Assembly: GCF_004745485.1 (NCBI RefSeq)
Contig: NZ_RHFG01000002.1
Coordinates: forward strand, 1-64,000
Length of the DNA stretch: 64,000 nt
Source of the DNA: Brevibacterium sp. S22
Lineage (GTDB): Bacteria; Actinomycetota; Actinomycetes; Actinomycetales; Brevibacteriaceae
Reading direction: 5' to 3'
The notes under the pieces are model-generated. The model searched no databases, was not told where the DNA came from, and saw only the letters and a list, made by a program, of their open reading frames with translations. Positions 9,267-17,260 of the stretch are shown piece by piece (the first letter of the stretch is position 1; each line of letters begins with the position of its first letter). Both the position numbers and the translations under genes were made by a program.

Positions 9267-9895
9267 CGTGATACCACCTTGCCGTCGAGGAATGCTGCGA
9301 TGTCCTCGGCAGTCCGTGCCCCGGAGAGTGAATGGTCGCCGAGGAGGTAGGTCGGAACCGAGGGAAATCCTCGGCGGACCGCTTCGTCGTGATCGTCTCT
9401 TACCGCTTTGTCCAGTCGTGGGCTGTCGACGGCGGCTTCCACGTCCGATCTGTGCAGTCCCATCCGCCTGCCGAGTTCTGCGAGCACCTGCGGGGACGAG
9501 ATGTCGAGGTTCTCGGTCAGATGTGCGGCGAAGACGATCTCCCAGGCGGCTTCAACGTTCAATGCGCGCCGCTTCGCAGCGTGGAGCAGTCGGTGCGCGG
9601 CTCGCGAGTCGACTCGCAGTGCGGTGTCGATCGAGATGTCGAGACCGACTTCTCTGCCGGCATCCCGAATCGTGGTCGAGAGTCGCGCCCACTGCTGTTC
9701 CGTCATCCCCCATTCGGATGTCGCCACCTCCGGCAGCGTCTGTCCAGTGGTCAGCGGTCCCTCCGGTTCGAGCAGGAAGCTTCGATGGCGGACGATCAGT
9801 CCTTCGCCGAGATGCGCCCTGGCCTCTTGCAGCCTGCGGTGCCCGATCCAGCACCAGGGGCATCGCACATCCGCCCACAGTCGTATGTCGATCAT
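9263..9895 (-). CDS. DsbA-family (FrnE-like) thioredoxin-fold protein
   Basis: A 210-residue cytoplasmic thioredoxin-fold protein of the DsbA/FrnE/2-hydroxychromene-2-carboxylate isomerase superfamily. The redox motif C12-P-W-C15 sits after the first strand (LWADVRCPWCWIG). The cis-Pro loop is GFPSVPTYLL near residue 182, followed by the characteristic ending with SGARTAEDIAAFL. No signal peptide is visible, so it acts inside the cell. It is the first gene of the SoxR-divergent operon. FrnE-like proteins act in oxidative-stress protection or as oxidoreductases in polyketide pathways; the stress role fits the neighbours better. Confidence 0.85.
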   Translation of the reverse strand: MIDIRLWADVRCPWCWIGHRRLQEARAHLGEGLIVRHRSFLLEPEGPLTTGQTLPEVATSEWGMTEQQWARLSTTIRDAGREVGLDISIDTALRVDSRAAHRLLHAAKRRALNVEAAWEIVFAAHLTENLDISSPQVLAELGRRMGLHRSDVEAAVDSPRLDKAVRDDHDEAVRRGFPSVPTYLLGDHSLSGARTAEDIAAFLDGKVVSR

Positions 9896-9939
9896 CGATT
9901 CGTCTCCTCTTCGTTCGGTTGGTCATGTACAGTCGACTA

Positions 9940-9957
9940 CATGAAGTGAACTTGACG
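9940..9957. promoter_or_regulatory. SoxR box between soxR and the divergent stress operon
   Basis: The core TGAAGTGAACTTGA (9942-9955) matches the known SoxR core TCAAGTTAACTTGA at 12 of 14 positions and forms an imperfect inverted repeat, ACATGAAGT-GA-ACTTGACGT. On the minus strand it lies just downstream of TTGACG, in the -35/-10 spacer, which is how MerR-family activators work. A separate perfect palindrome, CTTGACGTCAAG, lies at 9951-9962. Confidence 0.7.
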
Positions 9958-9975
9958 TCAAGGAGATCGTCGACG

Positions 9976-10440
9976 ATGCCGCAGATCCATGAGGACGTGG
10001 TCTGGCTGAAGCCGGGACAGGTCGCCGAACGTGCGGGCATTGCGGTCTCGGCCCTACACTATTACGAGAGTCTGGGACTGATCCGAAGTCGGCGCACCGC
10101 CGGGAATCGACGAGAGTATCGCCGTGACACGCTCCGAGTCATCGCCTTCATTCGCGCATCCCAACGGGTCGGAATCGGGCTGGACAGGATCAAGGAGGCT
10201 CTCGACGAGTTGCCGGAAGAAGGCACTCCGACGAAGCGTGATTGGGCGCGGATCTCTCGGCGTTGGCATGATGATCTCACCGAGCGGATCGAACACCTCA
10301 CTGCGCTGCGTGATACCTTTTCGAATTGCATCGGCTGCGGGTGCCTGTCCCTGAAGTCATGTCCCTACTCGAATCCCGATGACATCCTCGGCACCGATGG
10401 GCCAGGGGCACGGCGGCTTCGCGGATCCAAGAGGAGCTGA
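9976..10440 (+). CDS. soxR: Redox-sensitive transcriptional activator SoxR
   Basis: A 154-residue MerR-family regulator. The winged-HTH N-terminus contains VAERAGIAVSALHYYESLGLI. The decisive feature is the C-terminal cluster CIGCGCLSLKSCP with C118, C121, C123 and C129: the C-x2-C-x-C-x5-C pattern that binds the [2Fe-2S] centre of SoxR. Oxidation of the cluster by redox-active compounds or superoxide activates target promoters. Only the ATG at 9976, after AAGGAG, gives the family's usual length; longer upstream extensions have no conserved content. It is divergent from an oxidoreductase/efflux operon with a SoxR box between them. There is no soxS, as expected outside enterics, so it should act directly. 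Confidence 0.95.
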   Translation: MPQIHEDVVWLKPGQVAERAGIAVSALHYYESLGLIRSRRTAGNRREYRRDTLRVIAFIRASQRVGIGLDRIKEALDELPEEGTPTKRDWARISRRWHDDLTERIEHLTALRDTFSNCIGCGCLSLKSCPYSNPDDILGTDGPGARRLRGSKRS

Positions 10441-10486
10441 TCGTCGCAGGTCGACTGCTGACTCGCTCAACTTGCCGCGAACCTGC

Positions 10487-11752
10487 TCACCGCTCGACAA
10501 CGAGGTCAGTCAGGGGGGTCGAGCAGCAGGGCAAGAACTTTCCGGCGGCGATCTCCTTCGGCCGGATGCCTCCGGCATGCTTCATCTCGACCTCCCCGCT
10601 GATGAGCACGGACTTGCAGGTTCCACACGCCCCTTCCGAGCAGGATGAGGGCACCGACAGTCCGGCGTCCAAAGCGGAATCGAGGACGGTCGTGGACTCA
10701 TCGCAGTCGACCACGCGCCCGGAGATCGCAAACTCGACGGCATGACTCACACCGGCGACGCCGGCTCCGGCAGCTTTGGCTCTCGCACCGGCTCTGGCCA
10801 AACGGTCGGCAGGTGAAGTGGCGAAGACGAACGATTCCTCATGCGTCCGAACCGACGGCACTCCCGCCTCGGCGAGGAGGGGACGCACTGCGTCCATATA
10901 CGGACCTGGCCCACATACGAAGGTTTCGCGATCGGCGACGTCGGGGACCACCTCGGCGAGGGTGACCGTATCGATCCGACCACGCCGCCCCGTCCAGGTC
11001 TCCGACTCTCCGTCCCGGGAGCAGAGGATGGTGACGCTGACCCCGGCGACCTCAGCGAGCTGTTCGAGCTCGGCACGGAAGATGATGTCGGCCGGTGTGG
11101 CGGCGCTGTGGACGAACGCGATGTCCATGACCGGCCCGCCCTGCCTGGCCAGCAGGCTGCGGACCATCGCCATGATCGGAGTGATTCCCGATCCGGCCGA
11201 GAGGAACAGGTGGCGTTCGGCCGGGTGGAAGCTCGTGCTGAACAGTCCGTAGGGGCCGTCGACGTGGAGTCGATCGCCGACCCGGATCGAATCGTGCAGA
11301 TAGGTCGAGACCGCTCCTCCAGGTACGCGCTTGACCGTGATTGTGAAGATGTTCGTGCCGAAGGGCGCCGAGGAGAACGAATAGCAGCGCTCGAGTCCGA
11401 GCTCGGGGATGCGCATCGTCACGTACTGGCCCGGTGCGAAGTCGACGGCGGACATCCACCCCGCCCGCAGCTCGAAGGTCTTCACGTCGTGGGTGACCTG
11501 AGTGATGCCGGTGACCTCGACGGGACCGGTGAGCAGTTCCGGGTCGAGCTGAAGTTCGGCGAACACGGGGTCAGCTGAAGCAGCGTGCACTCGGTCGACC
11601 GGTGCGGCGAGCGCGGACTCGACTGCCGCATCGACGACCGGCGGGGCGGCGGCCGCGAGTGCAAGTCGCCTGCCCCGAGTGGGCACTCGGAACGTCGCCT
11701 TGCCTACGGGAGTGGATGTTGCCTGGACGAATGTCGAATGGCGATACCTCAT
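10487..11752 (-). CDS. Ferredoxin reductase of a Rieske oxygenase (GbcB-like)
   Basis: A 421-residue electron-transfer protein. After a roughly 65-residue N-terminal region of unclear role comes a ferredoxin-NADP-reductase module (RCYSFSSAP for FAD binding, GSGITPIMAMVRSLL for NAD(P)H, VCGPGPYMDAVRPLL near its end). It ends in a plant-type [2Fe-2S] domain with CSEGACGTCKS and a final cysteine in FLPCCS. It passes electrons from NAD(P)H to the Rieske oxygenase encoded immediately upstream; the two genes overlap in an ATGA. This fused architecture is that of glycine-betaine demethylase GbcB and carnitine-type reductases. The substrate follows the oxygenase call. Confidence 0.87.
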   Translation of the reverse strand: MRYRHSTFVQATSTPVGKATFRVPTRGRRLALAAAAPPVVDAAVESALAAPVDRVHAASADPVFAELQLDPELLTGPVEVTGITQVTHDVKTFELRAGWMSAVDFAPGQYVTMRIPELGLERCYSFSSAPFGTNIFTITVKRVPGGAVSTYLHDSIRVGDRLHVDGPYGLFSTSFHPAERHLFLSAGSGITPIMAMVRSLLARQGGPVMDIAFVHSAATPADIIFRAELEQLAEVAGVSVTILCSRDGESETWTGRRGRIDTVTLAEVVPDVADRETFVCGPGPYMDAVRPLLAEAGVPSVRTHEESFVFATSPADRLARAGARAKAAGAGVAGVSHAVEFAISGRVVDCDESTTVLDSALDAGLSVPSSCSEGACGTCKSVLISGEVEMKHAGGIRPKEIAAGKFLPCCSTPLTDLVVER

Positions 11753-13134
11753 CGTCTCTCAACTCCTTCCAACTGCACGGTCCGCTGCTCACGATGAGCC
11801 TGGAGACGTTCGATATACCAGGTGACGAAGTCATCCACCTGCGATTCGGTCGGTGCGTAGGGTCCGGGCTCATACGCCGGCGACGAGATTCCCAGATGCC
11901 CGCGTTCGCAGAAGGTCGCGTCCTGTTCGTTCGTCTTGATCCACACCTTTGTCAGGTTGTCGAGGTCGTAGTCGACGCCTTCTTCCGCATCGGCGTGGAC
12001 GAGCCAGGTTGTGCGCACGAGCGTCTTGTCCTCGGCCATCGGCAGCAGGCTGAACGTCACCACATGGTCGCCCATCGCGTGGAACCACATGTTGGGCTGA
12101 ACGTGCAGCGAGGCCCGGCCCAGGACGAAGGTGTCGAGCTCGCCCAACAATTTCGCCGAGGCGGCCGATCCGTCCATCGTGTACGACTCACCCAATCCGT
12201 CGAGGGCGGCCCGTTCGATTCGGAACCCGGTGGGCCGTCCGCTCAGTTCCTCGACGAGGGCATAGGGCAGCCCGTTGCGGTCGGAGTTGGCATGCAGCTG
12301 ATCTTCGGCGTCGAGGTAGCGCTGGTAGGCCGGCTGCAAACGCTTCGGAATCTCGTCAGGCTCGTAGCCGTAAGTCGGGAAGAACGTGCAGGTCAGCTCG
12401 GGGTGACCGGCTTCGCAGTGGTAGCACTCGCGGTTGTTCTCCATGACGAGCTTCCAGTTCGAGTCCTCGATGAGGTCACTCTGCGCGGCTACCTTCGTCC
12501 CGGCGATGTCATGCCCCGCCAAGTAGGGTTCGATGACCTCGGCCACCTCGTCGATGTCGTCCGGCGGGTTGGGGCTGAGGCAGATGAAGATCAGCCCGCC
12601 GATGACGCGCACGTTCACCGAGCGCAGCGAGAAGCAGGTCCGATCGAAACCGGGAGCTTGGACACCCGCGGAGATGAGCTCGCCCGAGGGGGTGTACGTC
12701 CACTGGTGGTAGCCGCACACGATATTGCCCACTGAACCGGACAGGTCGTTCAGCAGCCGAGTGCCCCGGTGGCGGCAGACATTGTGATGGGCGCGGATCT
12801 CCCCGTCGTCATCACGGATGACGATGACCGAGTAGGTGCCGATGTCGATTGTGAGGTAGTCACCGGCTTCGGGCACTTCCGCGCTTGAAGCGACGAAGAT
12901 CCACGTCGAGGCGAAGATCGCCTCAACGTCGCGCGCGAAGAACTCCGGGCTGATGTAGAACGGTGCCGCCAACGAGTAGCCGGGTACGCGTTCGTCGATG
13001 AGCCGGTCGATGTCGGTTCTGCCGTGTCCGCCCGATCCTGCCGCCGTGGCCGCGCCGCTCACTCCGGAATCGGTTCTCTTCTGCTCTGGTGCCAGAGTCA
13101 ATTCGTCCACCACCTCGTCGTGTCTCGGCCGCAC
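11749..13134 (-). CDS. gbcA: Rieske non-heme iron oxygenase, glycine-betaine demethylase type
   Basis: A 461-residue ring-hydroxylating-type oxygenase alpha subunit. The Rieske [2Fe-2S] ligands are C120/H122 and C140/H143 (NVCRHRG, then VCGYHQW). The mononuclear iron site lies in ENNRECYHCEAGHPEL. Wording and gene order (oxygenase, then fused reductase, no beta subunit) match GbcA, which removes a methyl group from glycine betaine to give dimethylglycine. Related enzymes use stachydrine or carnitine, so the exact substrate is tentative. The first 40 residues are low-complexity and the GTG at 13134 lacks a strong ribosome site, so the true start may lie further in. A LysR gene diverges upstream. 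Confidence 0.8.
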   Translation of the reverse strand: MRPRHDEVVDELTLAPEQKRTDSGVSGAATAAGSGGHGRTDIDRLIDERVPGYSLAAPFYISPEFFARDVEAIFASTWIFVASSAEVPEAGDYLTIDIGTYSVIVIRDDDGEIRAHHNVCRHRGTRLLNDLSGSVGNIVCGYHQWTYTPSGELISAGVQAPGFDRTCFSLRSVNVRVIGGLIFICLSPNPPDDIDEVAEVIEPYLAGHDIAGTKVAAQSDLIEDSNWKLVMENNRECYHCEAGHPELTCTFFPTYGYEPDEIPKRLQPAYQRYLDAEDQLHANSDRNGLPYALVEELSGRPTGFRIERAALDGLGESYTMDGSAASAKLLGELDTFVLGRASLHVQPNMWFHAMGDHVVTFSLLPMAEDKTLVRTTWLVHADAEEGVDYDLDNLTKVWIKTNEQDATFCERGHLGISSPAYEPGPYAPTESQVDDFVTWYIERLQAHREQRTVQLEGVERR

Positions 13135-13239
13135 CTGATGTCGGCCCCTTCGCCGACCGCGACCGTGGAGTTCGTGCTCCTGCCCCCAGTGTCCGCCAGA
13201 GGTTTGCTGAAGAAAAGCGAATCTTCTTCATCCGAAACG

Positions 13240-13254
13240 TGCAATACTATTGCA
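13240..13254. promoter_or_regulatory. LysR-type operator overlapping the lysR start codon
   Basis: TGCAATACTATTGCA is a perfect 15-bp inverted repeat (TGCAATA-C-TATTGCA) of the T-N11-A form used by LysR proteins. Its last base is the A of the lysR start codon, so binding would block lysR and could regulate the divergent Rieske operon. Confidence 0.6.
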
Positions 13255-14180
13255 TGATCGATCCGCGTCTCCACGTCCTTCGGGTCCTGGCCGAAGTCGG
13301 CACCCTCACCGAGGCGGCACACCGCCTCGGATACACTCCTTCGGCCGTCTCGCACCAGCTCAGAGGCTTGTCGAAGGATCTCGGTGTGCGCGTCGTCGAA
13401 CCACGAGGCCGCGGCCTCGTCCTCACTCGCGCCGGTCAGCTCCTGCTCGAGCGATCGCAGGAGCTCTTCAACCGGTGGGAGGAGATCCGCGGTGAGCTCG
13501 ACGGCCTCGGCTCCGGTCTCGATACCCACAGCAGGCGGCTGCGTCTGTGCGGGTTCTCCACTGCCGCGGCGGCTCTGCTGCCACCGACGGCTCTGACGGT
13601 GATGAAGCGGTTCCCCGGCGCCGATGTCACGATCATCGAAGCCGATCCCGAGGAGTGTTTCGACCTTCTCGTCTCCGACCATGCCGATGTCGCGGTCGTC
13701 GTGGCCACCGACCCGCTGCCGCCGCGCAGCGATCCTCGTTTCGAGCAGTCGGCTCTGTTCAGTGATCACCTCGATCTTTTGGTTCCTGTGGGGCATCGTC
13801 TCGCCGACAAATCGGCGGTGCCGTTGAGCGAAGCCGCCGAGGAGTCCTGGATCCTCGATCGGTCTGGTTCGCCGTACCACCGCCTGGTGCGCACTGCGTG
13901 TGCGGCGGCCGGCTTCCAACCGGAGCAGGCACACCAGTCACGCGAGTGGGAGACGGGGGCGTCGCTGGTCTCAGCGGGGCTCGGGGTCGCGCTCATTCCT
14001 CGTCTGGCACGCCTGCCTGACGGCTTCGATGTGGTGCGCGTGCCGCTGCGCGGTGATCCGGTGCCGTCACGGAAGATCCTCGCCGGCATCCGCCGCGGTT
14101 CGGGCGCACAGCCGATCATCGCCTCGGCGTTGGAGATCCTCCGGGAGGTTGCTGAATCTGCGGCCCGCCGAGAGGCCTGA
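13254..14180 (+). CDS. LysR-family transcriptional regulator
   Basis: A 308-residue LysR protein. The N-terminal wHTH reads LHVLRVLAEVGTLTEAAHRLGYTPSAVSHQLRGL. The C-terminal periplasmic-binding-like effector domain follows (FPGADVTIIEADPEEC, ending ASLVSAGLGVALIPRLA). The start is the ATG at 13254, which places the HTH at the family's usual distance; a palindrome ends on it. It is divergent from the Rieske oxygenase operon, the standard position for its regulator, though betaine genes in pseudomonads use an AraC-type regulator instead. Its last 65 bp overlap the convergent small membrane-protein gene. Confidence 0.88.
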   Translation: MIDPRLHVLRVLAEVGTLTEAAHRLGYTPSAVSHQLRGLSKDLGVRVVEPRGRGLVLTRAGQLLLERSQELFNRWEEIRGELDGLGSGLDTHSRRLRLCGFSTAAAALLPPTALTVMKRFPGADVTIIEADPEECFDLLVSDHADVAVVVATDPLPPRSDPRFEQSALFSDHLDLLVPVGHRLADKSAVPLSEAAEESWILDRSGSPYHRLVRTACAAAGFQPEQAHQSREWETGASLVSAGLGVALIPRLARLPDGFDVVRVPLRGDPVPSRKILAGIRRGSGAQPIIASALEILREVAESAARREA

Positions 14181-14493
14181 CCATCCAGACCTGCGGTCGC
14201 ATTCTGCGTCGTTTTCTAGCGACGACGGTGGTGAGGACGATCCCCGCGATCAGCACCAGAACGGATGCGACGGCCACAACGAACCCGGTGGTGTAGAAGC
14301 CGGAGGCGAAATCGTCGAAGGCGTCCACGTTTCCGCCGCCCCCGAGGAGGAACAGGAACATAGGGATGACAAGAATGCACAATCCCACACCGAGCCCGAG
14401 GACTCCGGCGATCATCAGGAGGATTCCCGGAACCACGGACGGCTTCTTCTGGGGCACACCACCGGGGTGAACCATGTGCGGGCGCTGCGTCAT
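14116..14493 (-). CDS. Small two-helix membrane protein of unknown function
   Basis: A 125-residue protein starting at the ATG at 14493, behind AAGGAGG. A short polar head (residues 1-20) is followed by two hydrophobic segments, about 22-52 (VVPGILLMIAGVLGLGVG and on) and 70-95 (GFVVAVASVLVLIAGIVLTTVV). A basic VARKRRRMRPQ stop-transfer and a Pro/Gly-rich tail follow. The tail overlaps the end of the convergent lysR gene, so it may be an extended read-through of a shorter ancestral gene. I do not recognise the family. Confidence 0.6.
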   Translation of the reverse strand: MTQRPHMVHPGGVPQKKPSVVPGILLMIAGVLGLGVGLCILVIPMFLFLLGGGGNVDAFDDFASGFYTTGFVVAVASVLVLIAGIVLTTVVARKRRRMRPQVWMVRPLGGPQIQQPPGGSPTPRR

Positions 14494-14638
14494 CCGGGCC
14501 TCCTTCGTCTTCTCCGATCCTATCGGGGCGAGCACCAGCACCCTGCCTCGCGCGTAAAGTGGAGGGGCACACTCACCGATCGCACAGAGTCGGCTGTTCC
14601 CAGCCGATTCGGTCGCACCTCGAAGGACGGACACCACG

Positions 14639-16048
14639 ATGGATGACCAGACTGCTGACGAACGGCCCGAACAGAGCAGCGCGGTCCCGACGCACGAGGA
14701 CACGGCCGCCTCGGCGAAGGGTGGGAGCCTGCGAAGGACGATCGGCCTGAGCGAACTCGTGTTCTTCGGTCTCGTCTTCATCGGTCCGGCAGCCGCTGTC
14801 GGCGTGTTCGGGACTCTTGATGCCCGCTCAGGCGGTGCAGTGGCTCTGGTCTACATCGTTGCGACGATCGTCATGGCCTTCACCGCGGTCAGCTATATGC
14901 GCATGTCACGGGAGGTCCCACGCGCGGGCACGGTCTTCGCCTACGCCTCGGCGGGCATCGGGAAGACGGCCGGCTTCGTCGCCGGGTGGATGATCCTGCT
15001 CGACTATCTCTTCATCCCCTCGGTCGCCTATCTGTTCACCGGCATCGCTCTGAACTCGATCTTTCCGGCGCTGCCCGTCTGGGTGTTCGTGGCCGTGGCC
15101 GTCGTCCTCACCACCGGCCTCAACCTCGCCGGGGTCAAGATCGCCTCCCGCGTGATCACGGGAGTCGTCCTCGCCGAGTTGGCCGTCCTCGCCCTGGTCC
15201 TCATCGTCGGCATCGCCTACCTCGTCCAGAATGGGCCGACACGTGGGTGGATGACACCGCTGACCGGGGTCGATGCGTTCTCCGTGACCGCAGTGCTCGC
15301 GGCCGTGTCCGTGGCTGTGCTGTCGTATCTCGGCTTCGATTCGCTCGCGACGTTCTCCGAGGAGGCCAAGGGCGGGCCTCGCATCGTCGGCCGGGCCACG
15401 CTCATCTGTCTCGTGCTGGCCGGCGTCTTCTTCGTCGCCCAGACCTGGGTGGGCAGTCTGCTCTCGCCGCTGACGCCCGCCGATCTGCAGACCGATCCCT
15501 CCCTCGAGGGCGCCGCCTACTACAGCGCCGTCGATTCGACGCTGGGATCGTGGCTGCACTGGCTGCTCGCCTTGGCCAAGGCCGTCGGAGCGGCGTTCTC
15601 CGCGATGATCGGGCAGGCCGCCGGCTCCCGCATCCTCATGGACATGGGGCGGTCCCGGCAGGTCCCGTCCTTCCTCGCCGAGGTGGCCCCGAAGACCGGT
15701 GTTCCGTGGAAGGGGATCCTCGTGGCCGCGGGCGGCAATGTCGTCGTGGCCGGGTGGGCGGCGACCCGTGCCGATGGCCTCGATCAGCTGACCTCGATCG
15801 TCAATGTCGGGGCGCTGACGGCGTTCGTGTTCCTCCAGGCCTCTGTGGTCGGATACTTCCTTGTGAAGAAGCAGGGCAGCGAGGCTCCGAGCTGGTTCAA
15901 CCACGGGCTGGTTCCCGTCGTCGGTGCGGGCCTCCTCATCGCAGTCTTCGTCAGCGCCAATCCCCTGGCGCTGGTCATCGGCAGCGTCTGGCTCGCCATC
16001 GGCATTGCGGTCTTCGCGGTCAACAACCGGCGCAAGCTCCGAGCTTGA
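14639..16048 (+). CDS. APC-superfamily amino acid permease
   Basis: A 469-residue integral membrane permease with about 12 hydrophobic segments after a 35-residue polar N-terminus. The first helix carries the APC signature GLVFIGPAAAVGVFG, and helix 6 has LSYLGFDSLATFSEEAKGG, the substrate/Na+ site region conserved in amino-acid permeases. Amino acid uptake with H+ or Na+ is the family role; the substrate is not determinable. It stands alone: its upstream neighbour diverges and the downstream one converges. Confidence 0.9.
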   Translation: MDDQTADERPEQSSAVPTHEDTAASAKGGSLRRTIGLSELVFFGLVFIGPAAAVGVFGTLDARSGGAVALVYIVATIVMAFTAVSYMRMSREVPRAGTVFAYASAGIGKTAGFVAGWMILLDYLFIPSVAYLFTGIALNSIFPALPVWVFVAVAVVLTTGLNLAGVKIASRVITGVVLAELAVLALVLIVGIAYLVQNGPTRGWMTPLTGVDAFSVTAVLAAVSVAVLSYLGFDSLATFSEEAKGGPRIVGRATLICLVLAGVFFVAQTWVGSLLSPLTPADLQTDPSLEGAAYYSAVDSTLGSWLHWLLALAKAVGAAFSAMIGQAAGSRILMDMGRSRQVPSFLAEVAPKTGVPWKGILVAAGGNVVVAGWAATRADGLDQLTSIVNVGALTAFVFLQASVVGYFLVKKQGSEAPSWFNHGLVPVVGAGLLIAVFVSANPLALVIGSVWLAIGIAVFAVNNRRKLRA

Positions 16049-16098
16049 GATCTCGATGTCCTGGCGAACCCACGGCTGCCGCCCCGGCGAGGGGGTCG

Positions 16099-16136
16099 TC
16101 AGTCCTGCAGTCGGGTGATCAGTCCTGCAGTCGGGT
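16099..16136. repeat. Short tandem duplication at a stop codon
   Basis: TCAGTCCTGCAGTCGGGT occurs at 16099-16116 and again at 16119-16136, separated by two bases. The second copy contains the stop codon and last codons of the minus-strand gene that ends at 16119; the first copy lies just beyond it. It looks like a local slippage duplication of the gene's 3' end. Confidence 0.85.
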
Positions 16137-17087
16137 CGTTCCGTCGTGGCCGCCGGAGGTATTGAGCTGTTTGGCGTAGCAGCTGTCCGGGCCGAGTCCG
16201 TGCGATGAGCACCAGGACAGGGCATCGTCGGGGTCGTCATAGCCGATGCCGACGACGGTAACCCAGAAGTTGTCTTCCTTGAAGCTGCTGAAATCACCGG
16301 ACCAGATGAGTTTCACGCGGGGAAACTCTTCGCGCAGTCCTTCGAACTCTTCGAGGATCGCTTCTTCGTCCCAGGTCTTTCCCTCGGCTTCGAGGCCCAC
16401 TCTCTTCGAGCTCAGCTGAGGCACCCATTTGCCGTCGAGTTCACTCTTGGCCATCTGTCCGTCGGAGTCGGCAAGCTGCTCGAGTGCCTTCTTCGGGTCA
16501 TCAGGAAGCGCAGATTCGGTATCGGTGGGTTCGGGGGATGTGCTGGCCGCAGCCGAACCGTCCTCACTGTCGGCGTTTGTCGGCTCATCGGTTGAGGCGA
16601 CAGTGGCGGGGTCCTCGGAATCCTTGGAGAAGAGGGTCGCCGCACCCCATCCGATGCCCACGGCGAGGACGATGACGACCACGGCGAGGAGGGCGATCAG
16701 TCCGCCGCGCTTCTTCTGCGCCGGTGGCCCGGCCTGTTGGTACGGTCCCGGTCCATAGGCGAAGGGCTGCTGGTGCGCGGGCTGGCCGGACTGCGGCGGC
16801 ATGCCTGCTTGGCCGCCGCCAGGATGGGCCTGAGCGCTCTGAGAATGAGGCGGGCCGCTCTGGTGCTGCTGGGGAGGCTGCCCGGCGCGGTGAGGCGGAC
16901 CGCTCTGCGGGTGCGGGGTCTGGATATACGGGCGCTGCGGGGACTGAGCCGGCGGAGGCGGTGCGCCCCAGCCGTTGTCCGATTGAGGTCCCGGCTGCGA
17001 TCCGGGCTGCGACGACCATTGGCTTCCCGACCGGTCGTTGACGTCCCATTCGTTCTCATCCCCGCGCCCGGGAGGGTTCGTACTCAT
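16119..17087 (-). CDS. Pro/Gln-rich single-pass membrane protein with extracellular domain
   Basis: A 322-residue protein of unrecognised family. Residues 1-145 are a low-complexity Pro/Gln/Ser/Gly cytoplasmic region. One membrane helix follows (GGLIALLAVVVIVLAVGIG, about 147-165), then an acidic Ser/Thr/Glu linker. The folded C-terminal domain of about 125 residues contains WVPQLSSKRVGLEAEGKTWD and IWSGDFSSF, with two cysteines (WCSSHGLGPDSC) that could form a disulfide. The start is the ATG at 17087 (STNPPGRG); the longer frame lacks a ribosome site. It is divergent from another Pro/Gln-rich membrane protein across a 173-bp AT-rich gap. Similar layouts occur in actinobacterial cell-envelope proteins; no function can be assigned. 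Confidence 0.8.
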   Translation of the reverse strand: MSTNPPGRGDENEWDVNDRSGSQWSSQPGSQPGPQSDNGWGAPPPPAQSPQRPYIQTPHPQSGPPHRAGQPPQQHQSGPPHSQSAQAHPGGGQAGMPPQSGQPAHQQPFAYGPGPYQQAGPPAQKKRGGLIALLAVVVIVLAVGIGWGAATLFSKDSEDPATVASTDEPTNADSEDGSAAASTSPEPTDTESALPDDPKKALEQLADSDGQMAKSELDGKWVPQLSSKRVGLEAEGKTWDEEAILEEFEGLREEFPRVKLIWSGDFSSFKEDNFWVTVVGIGYDDPDDALSWCSSHGLGPDSCYAKQLNTSGGHDGTTRLQD

Positions 17088-17260
17088 CCGCAACTCCAGA
17101 TCGATCACGCAGTGTTTCAGAAAAAGTCCCAATTGAGAACTTCTCTTGCATTAACAGCCTAATATAAGTTGTGAACTACACATGCTTGATCTGCTCAGTT
17201 GATTGTTTCGAGTTGAACTACATTGCGGAGCTGTCGGGCAACGGCACTTGAGGACTGGGT

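Noticed and set aside
16099..16136. Two-copy repeat as a CRISPR or repeat array
   Set aside because: Only two copies with a two-base spacer; a local duplication. No CRISPR array or cas gene was seen in the window.
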